DNA of 64,000 bases from Bugula neritina (taxonomy: Eukaryota > Bryozoa > Gymnolaemata > Cheilostomatida > Bugulidae), in the NCBI GenBank assembly GCA_964035545.1, contig OZ037766.1, forward strand, positions 11,541,722 through 11,605,721, in the 5' to 3' direction. A program made the translations under genes and the position numbers. Positions 1 through 15,400 of the stretch are shown here, in pieces (position 1 is the stretch's first letter; each line of letters starts with the position of its first letter). The notes beneath the pieces were generated by a model. It was not told where the DNA came from, searched no databases, and saw only the letters and a program-made list of their open reading frames with translations.

Positions 1-435
1 GTTTTCCAAACAAGCTATCCTTCAAGTCTATAAAAATTTAACTGCACTAGACACGAGGAATTTAGGAAAAACTATGAAAACAAACATTTTTTACAGCATG
101 ATGAACCTTTTTTTATGTAAAACTGCTTTTTATAAATAACCATTGGTAAAGGCATGTTTATATTCATAAAGGAAATTATTTAGAAAATTATTTCGTTGTT
201 CACTGTTGTTTATGTGGTATGTGTTTATGATGTACTATAAGCTTAATTATGTCAATTTTAGCAACATCAGCGCTATGCATTCAACATTATAAAATTAATG
301 CAACTCTTTTACTAAATATAAAAAATTTATTTCATACACAAATCATTATAACTTAGCAAAGACAAAACCGAGTTTCTTATGTGAATAAATTTAACCGGCT
401 AGTAATTGTGGTTTAAGGAATCTTATAGTCAAATC
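1..435 (-). other. probable 3' UTR/downstream flank of the acidic-protein gene
   Basis: This is AT-rich DNA just downstream of the stop codon at 436-438 of the minus-strand gene. An AATAAA-type signal, read on the minus strand, lies around 306-317, so part of this stretch is probably the 3' untranslated region. I see no other gene here. Confidence 0.4.
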
Positions 436-3400
436 TCACCCATACTGTCCTGATGTGCGAGTCTTTTCTGGTTTAACTGATTGGCTGAAGTCAACGGGTT
501 TAACCTGCTCATTCGTACTCATTGATTGAAACTTATCTTTCATTAGTTGGGAAGTTCCAACTGTAGGAAGCTCATCTTCCTTCTCAACTTTCTCATCTGA
601 TTTGACGATATCGGCACTCGGTGCATCCGAGTTAGCTCCTTGGTCCATCCTACAAATCAGCAACTCTCATTGTGAGTGAGAAGTAAATGCTATATCAGTT
701 GGCATTGCAGAAAGTTAAACTATGCACTGCTTGCACTTCCGATCTTTGGTTTAAAGCCCGATTTTTAAAGTGTCAGGTGCAGACAACTTGGTGTGCTAAA
801 TAATGGAGTCTCTATTTCACTGTAAACTGTATTTACAATCAGCGAGTTGTTTAAAAAATTTTTTGGTTATATATACAGCTATCTTTTTTTAACTTTAGTG
901 TTGTACTTAATGATAAACATGTACCTTATCACAACAATTATTTTTAGTTATTATAGTAATATTTAACGAAATGATTAGGTGATCAATCTGACAAGTTATA
1001 ATTAGTGATTGTTACGAATTTCAGGTCTGCTGTACGTTAAAGGCTGGTGTTTATATGACTACTTACTGTGAGAAAGGACTTTTAAAGTGTGGAATATTGC
1101 TCAAAAACTATAACACCTCTCCTCATATAACAATCACACAACTGCATAGTCTGAAAAATCCTCCCATTTATATCAAACATAACATCAACTGAGCAACCAT
1201 ATTTCCAAAACACTTACGGATATGAAATTATTTTCGTACAGCAAAAGCTAAACTATAATTCAGGTGAGTAGAGTTGACTGTAAATGTGCTCAACATTCTG
1301 ACACTCATCCTAAATATTGAAAACAGTGCACTGGATTTTAGATTGCAATTAGACTGCAAACAGTGAGTAAAACAAACGGCAACAGTGCAGGCACTAGAAG
1401 GGGAAATAATATAGTATTACCAAGCTTGATCTTGAAAATAACCGGGTAAATTGAATGATCTTTTCTCCTTATCAGCTCTGTGATAACATAAAAAATAACA
1501 CGTCTAACTGTTTTGCTTTAAATAACATATTTAGATTCTTCCAAAAGAAGAGTTGGTTCATTACATTAATTGTGTAAGAATCTAAAATAGCAATACTCAT
1601 ACAAGAAATCCTTGTAAGCAGAGTTGTAAGTATCAAAACATTAACAATACATCAATAAAACGAAACGAAACCCTTACACCAAAAGTATATCAAAGTAAAA
1701 AATTATCCTTGATAAAGGTTCAATTTATGCATACAACTGTATCAAAGTTAAATCAACTGCAAATATCAAATACGAATATTTTGTGGAGAAACAGAAAGAC
1801 TGTACTAGTGTGAAATTATATTCTCACTTCGGCCTATTATATAAAGAATATAATCATAAACTACAGCAGCAGTTTACCCAGTAGAGCTATCATATCCGCC
1901 AACGTTGTTTACTAACTGATCAAAACTGCTACAATACATTTACAAAATAAAGTTAATATCCAGAGACACTCAATATTTCAAAGAAAATACATAATATAAT
2001 AATATATAATATAATAATACATAATATAATGATGTATAATATACATAATACATAATATATAATATACAATATACATAATATATAATATACATAATATAAT
2101 AATACATAATATACATAATATATAATATACATAATATACAATATACATAATATATAATATATATAGTATACATAATAGGCTATATAATATACATAATATA
2201 TAATATACAATATACATAATATACAATATACATAATATACAATATACATAATATATAATATACATAATATATAATATACAATATACATAATATATAATAT
2301 ACAATATACATAATATATAATATACATAATATAATAATACATAATATACATAATATATAATATACATAATATATAATATACATAATATATAATATACAAT
2401 ATACATAATATATATAATATATAATATACATAATAAAAAACTCTGAACAATGTGATGAGCTTTCAATATACACCTATATAAGAAACATTTAAGGTATTCT
2501 GGTCAGCAATATTAATGAAGTCACATGGTACATGAAATATTTTGTAATAGGGTGTTATGTGCTGTGTACATTTGGGGTGAGAAGCAGTGAATGAGTAATA
2601 TAGACTCACAACTAATAACCTTCCAATAACCTCCAGTAAAGGAGAAACCATTTGAAAAAGAGGAGTTTTCATTTACAGTATAGTACAATTACATAGATGG
2701 ATTTGAACTATCAAGAAATCACCTAAATATGGAAGAAAACTAATAAACCAACACATAAATTTGACAGCCCAGCTCTTGTTGGATAACAAAATATTGCAGT
2801 TATAATTGCACACCATTTACCATTATAACTCCTAACAAAGGTTTGCTGTGGAATTTTCTTTAATTAGACTGTTTATTTAACTCCACCATTTTCTGAGTTA
2901 TTCATTATTAAATATTCAGTTTTAGCTAAATGTTCAACAGATCTCTACCAGCTTTTAGATGACCGTTTTGATTCAACCCAGAAATCCATGCTCAATCCTA
3001 CAGTGTATACACAACTTCGCTGTAAATCTGCAATTTCCACTAAAATACTTGGAAACTAAGAGTGCAATAGCAATGAGAATATGCAGAGCTATAGTCGGTG
3101 CTATTTAAATAAAAAAAATAAAGCGAGGTCAACTTAAGGCTCAAAATGGTTATTTACCGGCTTCTGGTTCGACCACCTCTTTTAGAAACTATCAGATCCT
3201 TGGACAAGCTGTTCATAAACAAAACTTTACAAAAAATGTACAGTGCAGACACCAACCACAAACAAAGAACATAACATCCTAATAAAACTGATAGAAATTT
3301 AAATGGGTATTTAACAACTTAGATTGTAAAAAATAGTATTACTTGATACAAACCGAAATAAACAAAACATTCATTGTTTTTTTTATGCTTTGAAAGAGTA

Positions 3401-6400
3401 TTCCAGGTAAAGGTTGACTGGTAACGTTTAGAAAGGAAGTGGTAGAGATAATATTTAATGTAGTGTTCAGAAGATAATCTATACTGTATTGTAATCGTGA
3501 TACTACTTATCTAAGATATTTACCACAAGAACCCCTATGCCAGTATTTATAACCAGTACTCAGCTTCTGCCTGAGTTAGACTGTGACTAGCCCTTTACAA
3601 ACTTCAATATAACTAGCAGAGTTGTGTCTATGATTTGACTATTGATTTCTTGTCAAACTTGCACTTATACAAGTAACTATCTGCATACAAAGCATATGCT
3701 AATAGTAATAGGAATGATAACAAGTTTATATGATGACTTAACACACAATTTAGACGTTATAAATCTATGCAGACTAATAAAGTTGTGCTGACTCATTTTT
3801 CCAATTATGAAAATTGATCAAAAACCCTGCACCTATATAAATCACATAGACAAGTGGAACAAATTGTGTCAAATAATATCGCCAGCAATTCATGAACACA
3901 ATTAATTTTTTTGCAACAAATTTTATTAGAGTAAACCAACGGCTCTTGATATTCTATGTATTACCTAACATAAAAAAGATACTCGCTCTATAAAACTAAT
4001 TTCATACGATCTAGCAAAAATAGCAAAAATAGCAAAAATATCTAATCAACACATTGTTCAATTGTCTTTTACCCCCTCTCTTCTTCCTATATTCTATAAT
4101 CCCTCTATGGTTTATAAGGTATGCTGGATGAAACAGAGCCTAATGATACAAAAGTGAATGCGGTGTCAGAAGACCTTAAAAATATGAACACACTAATGTT
4201 AGGTAGCAGTGTACAAATAAGAACCCAATATATCTAGCATGTTTTCACTATTACCTTTCAATGTTCAAGGAAACTATAACATCTTACACCATTACTTTTA
4301 GGTGCAGAGGAAAAGGGGAGTTTTTAAAGTATTACAGTACAAAAACCTAATACTCTGTAACCTTTATATAACATATTTTATTTTTTATTTTTATCAAAAC
4401 TATCAACCTTTCTTAGGCACAGTTGTACAAAAATTTCAGTAACCCGAATTCTCTAAATCGCCTTATAAAATTTAACTAGGGGCAAAAAGAGAGTAAAGAT
4501 CAGCTAGAAATTTACTTTGTGGTAAGTTTTTTGCATCTACAAGCAAAGAGTTTGGGGCTGCTTGAATGTATTTCTCAGTTGAACAAAAAAACATATCACA
4601 TTGAGCTTACCTTCTCACTAGAAATCCCCCTGTTCTGGTTGAGTGACTAGCAGGTGAATCTTCAGGTATAGTTTCTGTTGCTGAAGAATATAATTCAGAC
4701 AAATATAATGTGTGTGTATATTAGACTTGTCTTTGCTAATACAAAGTACTAAAACTACTGCAACGTTAGCGGCTATCGCAAGCAGCTAGTACTGTGCACC
4801 TAGGCTGATAGCGTACACTTGGCAGTCGGGTTAACAGTGACTAAGCGAGAGATAAACTTGTAATTTAGAATATTAGTGCTATATAAGGCATAAAACTTAT
4901 CTTTACTGCTATTATAACACACAATTTGAATGATGTCTGTTGGTACTAGCGCACAATCTTATCAATACTATCTTAGTAAAGTTGGTACCACCAAGATAAA
5001 ATCTTGATTTTGTTAGCACCTCAACTTTATCAATGAAAAGTTCCCATTTTCATAAAAACAATATAATTCATGTACGAAATGCACAGAAATGCACGTATTA
5101 TCTTAAATCAGTTTCTAATTTTTAGTTTGGCAATTTATTTGTTTCATAGACAGACAACTTCCCATGCTGTAAATATCTGCTAAAGCCAATTTCATGCCAA
5201 AAAACTGTATTGTCTCATAAAGAAGGTTTTTAGCAGAAGCAGTGCCACAAAAAGGAACATGAAAAGATAACTAAGTAAATAAACTTTATCTTGAAATATT
5301 AGGTACTTAAAGTTAAATTACTATGCTTTATAATGATAGGAATATGGATTGCAGATGAACAGGTAGTAGTTGTCAGGGCTTAAAAGTTGGTAGTTGAGAA
5401 TAGCTAGGAATTTAAATTGCTAACAACTCATGATTCCTTGTGACATCTACTTATATAATATTGTAAAATATATTCAAAACTTAAATGTTGAAAACTAATA
5501 TACATAATATGTTGAAAATAAAATCTTCCAGTTTTTACTAAAGCTGAACATACATTTAAATTGATGTTTTTGTTGGGTACACTAGTTATATAATGTTATA
5601 TATATAATGATAAATCAGAAGCTATTACGATTCTAAACTAGAAGGCAGCAAAAGAGCTACGAAATGTTGATATGCCACTACAGTAAATCAATTGAAGTAG
5701 CACTACAACATGCAGTTTGCCTAACTTGGTAAATTTGGTAGTAGATTAAAATTTCAAACACAGCTTATATAGTTATATACTTGGTAGAAGATACATCAAA
5801 GAAACTTACATAAACATCAAGCTATAAGTATATATACTAAGTATAAATTGAAATAAACAAGCTGGCAAATGACTTTGTTGGTGAATAATTTGTTAAAATT
5901 ATTACAATTGTTGAAATTGTTCAAGTATGCAATAATAATTATCATTGTTATAAAATTAATACAGTTTTAGCAGTTAATATTTCAAAGCCTGTATTTTTAA
6001 TTTGCTAAACAAGAATGCTTTTTACTTTCCTTATTTTTATTAAAATAGTTTGTGTATTAAACATAGTTAATAATTAAGTTTATATATATAAATTATAATT
6101 TTAATGTTTAAATATTTTTATTGCATCACTGTATTAAAAAGTGGCAAAAGTTGATTCTGCCTATCATCAACATCTCTATGACAATGAGGCTTACAGGAAA
6201 TCTCAGTTGAATAGTAGACATATAAGACTTAAGAGACTATAGCAATAAATAAAAACTAGTTCTGTGATCAATACTTTCCATTTTTACAAACCGCAGATTT
6301 TTAGATGAAATGTAGCATCTGCTAAATAAGTTTATGGTGCAATGATGTAATCTCATTGATATGCTAGAATTAGGAGATCTATAGTTAGACTGAGTTCTAC

Positions 6401-9400
6401 ATGAACAACAAGATGCAGCTACTTACCTTTAGGGCTATTCCTCACAAGGACATCTTCTGTAGAGCGTGGTGATGTAGCAACTAAAAATATTACAAAAGTT
6501 TATAGTACAAGAATATTTAAAATTATTACAACATGTAAAACTTAAAAATGTAAACCATATAGTATTTCAAAGGAATATACCACTACCAAGTTTTCACAAA
6601 TATAATTTTATTTCGGCCAATTAAGATAAACCTCGCATTGAAAGCCCAAAATCTGACACAAAGCATTATGGTTTGCGCGACCTCTACTGAACTTTTTATA
6701 CGTTACAAAATTTCTACTATACAGGATTCCTAAATTAGCAATTATGTTATATGAATGTATTCATATAATAGAAAAGATATCTAAAAAATTGACAAAAACT
6801 ACATTATATATTCAGAGACATTACAAAAGTCAATTAACATAATACAATTGGTAAATTTTAATATTATAAATGCCAGACAATAACTAAGTTGGGTCATCAT
6901 TGTTTGTGGAGTTGTCTTCTGTCTTATAATTAAAATGTATAACAACTTCTACCACACAACAAACTAATTTTAGGTAAATTATGCTTTTTAATCTGTATAG
7001 CATATTTAGTGTAGCACTTCCCTATACAGTATGTAGGAACAAAGTTGAATTTAAAACTATTACTCAACAAATCTAAAAAATAACTGATAGCTGAAGACTT
7101 TACTGAAAGAAAACAGATTGGTTAGCACTGCGGCTTTTTCACTTTAGAAATGCTAGATTGGTGACTGTTTTTATTATACTTTACTATAGATATTAACATG
7201 AAAGCAGTAAATTCGCATAATTTAATAAAATATTATTTTATTTGAATTATCACTAACCAAAAAAAGCTGTATATAATATTATATTAGAAAGTAGAGAGCA
7301 CTGCTGCTTTGCCTCAGTTTTTCTGTGCATTATTTTTATTAAAAGCAATAATTTTGTAGAAAAAAAAAACTTACCAGAAACAAAGTCATTGTTAGGTAAA
7401 CCCTACAACAGAAAATTATTGTAAAATGATGTTGACATCAAAGATACAAACACTTCAAACTAATTCAATGGTAAGTAGAGGTAGATGCTGGTTGGGTCTG
7501 GGAAAGGAAAGAGGAGGGAAAAGACTCAGCCATGTTACTTATCTTCTAATAGAATAGAAGCAGAAGCTTACAAAACTTTAGTATTACTAGTAGGCTATAA
7601 CCACAACATCTAAGCATGTAATAAAATGTGAACATCAATAAAAGCATTTGGGGTATTGTAGGCTACACACTGAAAAGTTTACTATCTTTACTTTAAAGCA
7701 ACTTTGAGTCAGATGAGTTTTAAAAAATCTATAGCAGTTGTTTTTTTTCCTGTGTAATCTTAATTCTAAATATATTTTAATATCAGTGAAATAATTTATT
7801 AGTTTTATGCCCTTATATGTGCAAATGTGAATTAATACATATTCGAAAAATATTGGTTTTATTGATTTATTATGACAAAGTAACTTTTCAACTTATATTT
7901 TACTATTCAAATGAAAATGACTGACTATAGATATTTATAGATATCTTACAATACAATATAATATTTACTAGATATTATTATTTATGTGGTCTATCATGCA
8001 GTTTGAGTTACAGTATACTATAGTCTATATGTTCAAACAACTGCGCCTACAGTGGTTTACTCTTTAGGACGCTACATTGTGAAGCAATATGGAGTTAGCT
8101 ACTCCTAACTGATTACTACTAGGATAATCTATCACTAAACCTTTACGTAAACAACTGCAGATTATTTAAGAAAAATGCTTTCAAACTTAATCCTTAAGCC
8201 ACACAGTTACACAAATCTAGTGCCTTTCCTGATTTTATTATTTTGCATCTGTTAGGTAACTACAGCACGTCATACTTGATGAAAAATTGTCTACTCAAAC
8301 GATTTAGGCAAAGTTGCTGGATAAATGTGCAATATAAAAATGGCACACATTTTATTTTTAAATAATTACTCTACATCTGTAATAAGTGAAGCTAAAACTA
8401 TTTTATGTTAACCAATGTTATTGTTTGAAGTATTTTACTTCCAAAAAGAGTATAACTTTAGTAAGAATTAGTTCTGGGTTTATTTATGTGCAGAACAGAA
8501 AACTTCATAAGGTCTACAGGTAACTATTTTTTCCATCATCAATTTATGCAAAAGTATACATATGATAAAACTGAGCCTTGTTAGATATTGGAAAACTAAA
8601 CTTTTCAAAAGATGTTATTGGCACACAACTTTAGGTCATATGATTAATTGCAGAACAAGGAGGTGAGAGACCACCAGACATAAAGCATCAGAGTAAAGGA
8701 TAGAGAAAGAGAGGATGTTTACACCAACTATTCCCACCATGCTTGTCTGGCCAATGCAGACCTATACTGTACCTCCACACTCAACACTGCCTCAACAGAA
8801 GCAGGCTGTTCTTTAGTTTCACTATCCTCAGTCTGAGAAATGATAATTCAAATATTTTAACCTAAACTTGCGACCAGCGGCTAAACAGGCCACTAGTGTT
8901 GTGGAAGATATGCAAGAAATAGCTTAAATGTAACATGTAAAGTTTTATACCCTGCTTTAATAACTGTCACAAATCTTCTTAAAAACATACTTTTTAGAAT
9001 TTATTGGAATCAAATTAAAAACAGTCTACTAGTGTTATCAAGATTCACTACTTACTGGGAATCATACATGGCATAATATACTATCACTATCATAATTTGG
9101 CTGTGGCATTCCACCATTGGGAACAGTTCTATTCAAATTAAACCTCAGTCTGGATGACTAAATAATAAAACTATTATATAATTGCTGCTACTGCACCACT
9201 GCTAGCTGAATTATAAATAGATATACCATGATTTGGAGCTTTGGTGCTGCTTTGTCCGCTGCCGAACCCTGCTGCTTCTTCTCGTACCTTTTTGGAGGCT
9301 TATACTCTGTATACTGCTCTGCAAATTCTTCATACGAAAAGTGTCGGCGGACAGTTTTAACTGGCTCATCTAAAATTTATTTAATAATTAAAGAAAACTG

Positions 9401-12400
9401 AGTAAGAGCGCTTTTTGGATTAGTTCAATAACATCAAAAAGTGTCAGCAGTTTGAATGTATATAATTATAACTGGTGAGCTTTGGCAACAGCAAACTATG
9501 TAATGTATTAGTACAGTAATTACAGCAGTACTTTGCTAAGACTGGTATATCAGCTAGTAACATGAGCTATTCAAAGTCTTTTCCTATTGCTAAACTCACT
9601 AAATTAAATTGATAATTTAAAATAAATGATAGTAATACATGTAGCCTCTGTACCTAGCGAAGGTGTGCATTCAGGGTCTTGTGTTGGTTGTTCCTCTGCT
9701 TTTTCTTCTAGAACTTCTTCATCCTTAAGGCTAGGCTCCTCCTCAACATCTTCAACAGACTCTTTTACTGACTCTACTGTTTGGATCACCTCCTAGACAT
9801 ATAAATTCAGATATAAAAATGAGCTCATCTTATTTCTAAATAACGTCGAGACTGCCCACATTCAAGCTCTGAATTTATATTGTTTGGATACTCATCGTTG
9901 GTCACTGGATAAAATACTAAACTATGTAGTTATAAAGCAAACGGTTAAAACCCATTAAGTAACTACATTTAGCTTCAACTTGTTATTGTTTATATTACAT
10001 TCCTATCTCTCTGTATTTAGACACAATCTGTAGACTTCTGCGTAGCATTCATTAGTGGAAAGAAATTGACTCTAGCAATATTTCAGTCAACTAACATAAA
10101 CATAAACATTAAACTTATACAAGTGAATGAATGTAGCTGCTTTTATACTAATGCTTATATAGTTCAGATAAATTTTAAGTGAATTTGTGTTTTATAACTT
10201 TAGCATTTAGGAGCAGTAGCAGAGGAATTGAGATAGCTTAAATTCTTCAATTTTATTACTAAATTTTTGTTTGGGGGCGGGTTAATATTCTCGAGAGAAC
10301 ATAACTTCTTATGCTACATTTCTAATCTAGAACATAGGCTTTTTTCAATTACTCTATTACTGCACCTACCTCAGTTTTAGAGTAACATAAAACATGGCAA
10401 AACCTCAAGCAAGATCTTCCTTTGTGATAAACCAAGGCAAAAAAAGCAAACTGTACTTGCAACAGAATATGTATTCAAATACATTTAGCAATAAATATCG
10501 CGAAAAAAAGTTGTTACCAAACATTAAAATGCAGAAATAAACACTCTTTTAACTTTCTGGTACTCCATAAGTTGATTGCTTAAAAGCAACTGTTCACTGA
10601 AAATCATATGCTACTAAGTGCCCAGCAAAACAATGACATAGTGAGCTCATATTGCTACATTGCTTGTACCAGTTTTTTGCAAGTTCATTTTCAAGTTGCC
10701 AACTTAGTATAACATTAAGCTTGTCTAAAGTTTCAATTCTTTATTCTGCAGCACGATTTTGTTGAGGATGGTCCAGAACATCCGACATAGCAAATAGTAA
10801 ATTTGCCATTGTTAAAAATTTGCTATAAGGCACTATAATTAAAGAATGCTCATTTTATGTTTTATAAATAACCTAATGGCTATATTATGGAGTAAAAGCA
10901 TTAGTTTTATTCATGTGTAATAGCAATGTACTTGGCTCATATGTTGTTTCAGATAACTTGAATCGTGCTTCAATTAGTTTGAACTTACACGATATTAGAA
11001 GCATCGTCATGGAAAATGGTAATGGCAATAGAAGTGCTTCCTCAATAGCCTACTTTCAATATTTGTGATATAGCAACTTATTTTATAAAAAAATGGCCAA
11101 AATTAGCAGAAATTACATAGTTATAATTGGGTCATCATTGTGCTTGTCTCAAAGAGAAATATGTTAAGTTGATGATCATTTGGTATGGTAAGGGAGACAA
11201 CTCTATAAAACAGTCGCAACACATGATTGGTTTATATTATTAAGTGAAGAGGAAGTGAAATAAATAAAATGTTTATAAAAGGCTCATTAGATTAAAAGTA
11301 TCTATAAGCGCTTTTCTCCAAAGTTCTCACAATAAGAACAAATTTTTAAATCATTTAAATCATTTTAGACTTTCCTAATGCAAATTTACAGGTGATTGCA
11401 ATTCTGCAATGACCATTATGAGTTTATAACATAATTTATTTTTCGAATGATAAAATTATAGACCTTCCCTATCTCTCAGACATTTAAAGCGTTGGTCTGT
11501 GAAATAGAGTATAGACTCGGGTGGGCAACTGGGGGTCCCAGGGCCACCTGTGGCCCTTAGCCCATTTTCCAGTGGCACTTTTAATGCTTAGGATAGATAA
11601 AAACTGTTATATGCATAATTCTGATTAACACAGCATAGGTTTGGTGACAAATTACTTTATCATAATAAAATTTAATATGTGTACAATCATGTGGCCCTTC
11701 ATTTTGGCTGACTTCTGAACTTGGTCCCCATGCAAAAGAGGTTGCCCACCCCTGGTCAATAAATGTATGTATAGCATTACTCACCTCTGAACCATCAATA
11801 TAAGATTCTTTCACAACTTCTGACTCACGGTGCACATTCTCGTCAGTTTCTGTATCACTCATCTCAACCTCTTCAGACTCAACAACCTCTGTAACAACTT
11901 CCTCAGTTGCCTCCCCATTCTCATTTAGAGTGATAGTTGTCGTAGTTATCATCTCTCGCCCATCATCCAACACATCATGTTGCTAGATAATAACAAGACC
12001 ACTAATTGCTTGATTTGTGTGATGATGCTAAATTTTAAGCATAGTGTATTATAAAAGCTAAGCAAAGTCTATGCAAAACTTTGGTAAAATCTTAGAGTTA
12101 GTTCAGGGGTCTATGATAGAAGTAATCAGTAGTTGGCTGTATTTTACAATATTTGGCCAATACTTGGCATACTGTAGTGCATAATGAGGTTTCAATAATA
12201 AGTATGTTTGGCTATGTGTGTCTGACTCATTTCACTGATGCTTATACAGAGTCAGTGCCAGTAGCTCATAGTCAACTCTCAACAGGGCTGACACAAGACT
12301 GAAATTTTACTAGTAATGCAGGAACTCATTTACTAGTATTGTTTATCAATGAAACCACCGCCATATCCATAGCATGCCAAGTAGTTTACAGAATATAAAC

Positions 12401-15400
12401 ATTTCCTACAGCTGCTAAAATATACTACCTGGTAAACCTTGATGTCTTCTTCATCTTGCAATACAACAACGCTGGCAGTTGCTGTAGTATCTGAACTTTT
12501 TGAAACAATTTTCATAGAGTTATCTCCACTTTCTTCAACAAGAAAGCTTTCTTCCTGATACTCTGTAATTGTACCGTCTTCATCAACTTCAACGTAGCTC
12601 ACAGGGTGACCATTCTAAAATCAGGACACCAAATATAATAGGGTTTCCATTGAAAACTGTACAAGATCTCAGCTAAAAATGCTCAAAACTCATATAATTT
12701 ATTGTTGCTAACTACAAGGCTTCTATTTAGTGTTTAGGAATTATCTCCTGAATTGTTTATTTGCCTCAGTATTTTATTAATTTGATAACTACTAGGGGGA
12801 GAGACCCACCCACCCTCTCCCAAAGGTTGAGATAAATTGTTATTGCTTCTCAAGGAGCTCTTGTCCACAAAATGTGACAATTTATTTATAAACTTTTCCT
12901 GTGTTTGTATAATATCACCAAGGCAGCTGTTTTGGTCAGCATATCATATTAGTACCAGATGAGTGAACTGGTTGTGTATATAATATGTATACAGGTACAT
13001 TGTTATAAGACAGCAACATGAAGTCACCTTAATTAGGCAATAGATTCTCATATTAGAAAACTGAAAGGACCCACTATTTTGCTGGAATAAGCTTTTTGAT
13101 AAATTGCCAAAAAAAAGAAAATTTTTTAGTAAAAATGAAAGCTTCAGCAAGCTACTTTCATTCATGTGAGTATAAAAGGCAAGCCCAGGAGCACCTTTCA
13201 AGAATTTAGATTTCTCAATGGTTAACATACAACAGATTTGGTTTGGTATACAGATGTTCAGGCTCCTGTGTCAAGGGGGGGGGGATTAATGTGAGACCAT
13301 AATTTGCTTTCTTTTCTTAAAGTGGTGCATAACAGTAAATCGATTATTATGCCGAGACTTTAAATGAATATTTAATGTGGCAGTCTCTTCACTGGTGCCA
13401 CAAACCTGTGGCTATTGAAAGAGGATTATTCCATCAACCAAATATCATTGCAAGAACTTATTCATTTTGTAGGACTTCACACTGTTTTAAAATTAGTATT
13501 TTAATTAATATTTATTCTTCATAATTTACCTTATCATATTCAAATTTAATTATTCTTTTTTAAATTTTGCTCGATTTAGGATATCTGTGATGCATGAAAA
13601 CCCAAGCTGCCTCAGGTTCATATATCCCATGGTTATCTTTTTATTCCTTTCTATGTTTACATACGATACATCTCAACTCTATTTGGCAAAGTTTTAATCA
13701 AAACTATTTTGTGTACTCTAAAAGAAAACAGATTTTGTTTATATTATAGGTGATTTAGTATTGAATATTTAGTTTGTTATGTACTGAGAAAAATGCACTT
13801 CAGATTAACTGTACTAACTGACATTGTGTTAGTATAAAATTACAAAATAGCTTGGTACTCCTGTCTTACAGTTTCGGAAAATCTAGCTAATTAAAATGCA
13901 AGCGCTATCTATAATTATTATCTTTATCTTCAGGGTGGAATGCTAACCAAGTGGGCATATGCTATTTCAACTTAGATTTGGCGTATCAAGAAGGCCAAAG
14001 CCTTATAGATAATCTTTGAAAATCTCATTATTTTTCTGCAATGTGTCTGGTTGCTAAAGATTTTGGGGCATCATTATTATTGAAAGCTCTTTTGCATTAA
14101 ATTGACAACTCACTACTTCACAACTATGATACTTTTTGTTCTAACTGCTTATGGGAATCTTTCGCGCATATGTTTACAATATGCCAACTCTCTATGCTAG
14201 TTGAAAGAGAATAGTAATTTTAATTATTTAATGTCAATACTAATAGCGCTGGTGAAAATTATTTTATTAGTAAGTATAGTAACATATTATTTTGTCAATT
14301 GGTGACAAAATGAAAGTTTTTTTGAAGCAGTCTACTCTACACTGTATGAGCTGTTGAGCCCAGATAAGTCTGGTATTTTTTAATGAATTGAAATCGAACT
14401 GAGTTTCAACTGAGAAGATAAACTGGCTCAGAGTGACCTATATCAAAACTTGACCTATTTCCATCTGCAGTGAACTGAAATCAGACACGAAAAACCAATG
14501 AATGTTGACAGCAGTATAACAATTAGTTTACAAATCTTTTAACATTATAGCCTTCACACCCTGCTTCGATGTAAACTAAAAGCAAGCAAGCATAGTAGAA
14601 AAAACTAAGGTGTGTCGACTACTCAATCATTTTAAACGCAACATTTAGATTTTATGAGCCGCTTGAAAACCTGAAGAGAGCCCTTGAGAAAAATTGACTG
14701 TTTTAAATGATTTTACCACTAATTACTGTACTAATACACCAAACCAAAGTGAATAGCAATCCAAGACCAGTTATCCCTGCAGAGTAACTTTTAAATGCTT
14801 CTACTGAAATTTTGCGGTAGTGTACTTTGTGATATGAATTTGACAGCTCAAATACAACTAGAGTCTAGACAAATTACTGGTGAGCAAGTGCAAGCATAAC
14901 ATTAGGAAATTCAGCAGAATGAGCAACTTGAACATTTATTTATAGTGTATATATATTAGAGGACTCTGCATTGTTTAAGCAACAAAATGAATATGGTTTA
15001 TAAACCTTGGCTGTTGCTAGCCAACCCTTTTTTCTTTGGTTTTCAATTTTCCGAAAGTATGGCGAGAAAGCTTACAAAAACGACTGTTACTTTTTTTAAA
15101 GTAATCATTTGATATAGCAGTTACTGCAAATAACTGTAAATGATATTTACATTTTTCTCTTTTAAAGGTTGACTATATTGTATTCAACCTTATAAGAAAG
15201 AAAATTGTCCTCTCAAGTGGATAATTATAGACACTAGAGTACGTCTTCTTGCTAGTAATTCTTATTTGTTGAAAGAAAGGCAAGTGCTAGTAACAGCTAG
15301 CCACTTGGCAGGCTTTGTAGAAAAATAACCCAGTTTGCTGGCCAATAGTTCAACAACTTCCGAAACATCACAAGAGGTTTTCTATACAAAGAGACTATAA

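Noticed and set aside
1953-2473. Several overlapping minus-strand ORFs rich in Tyr/Ile
   Set aside because: They are frames through an AT satellite that lacks stop codons; no gene-like composition.
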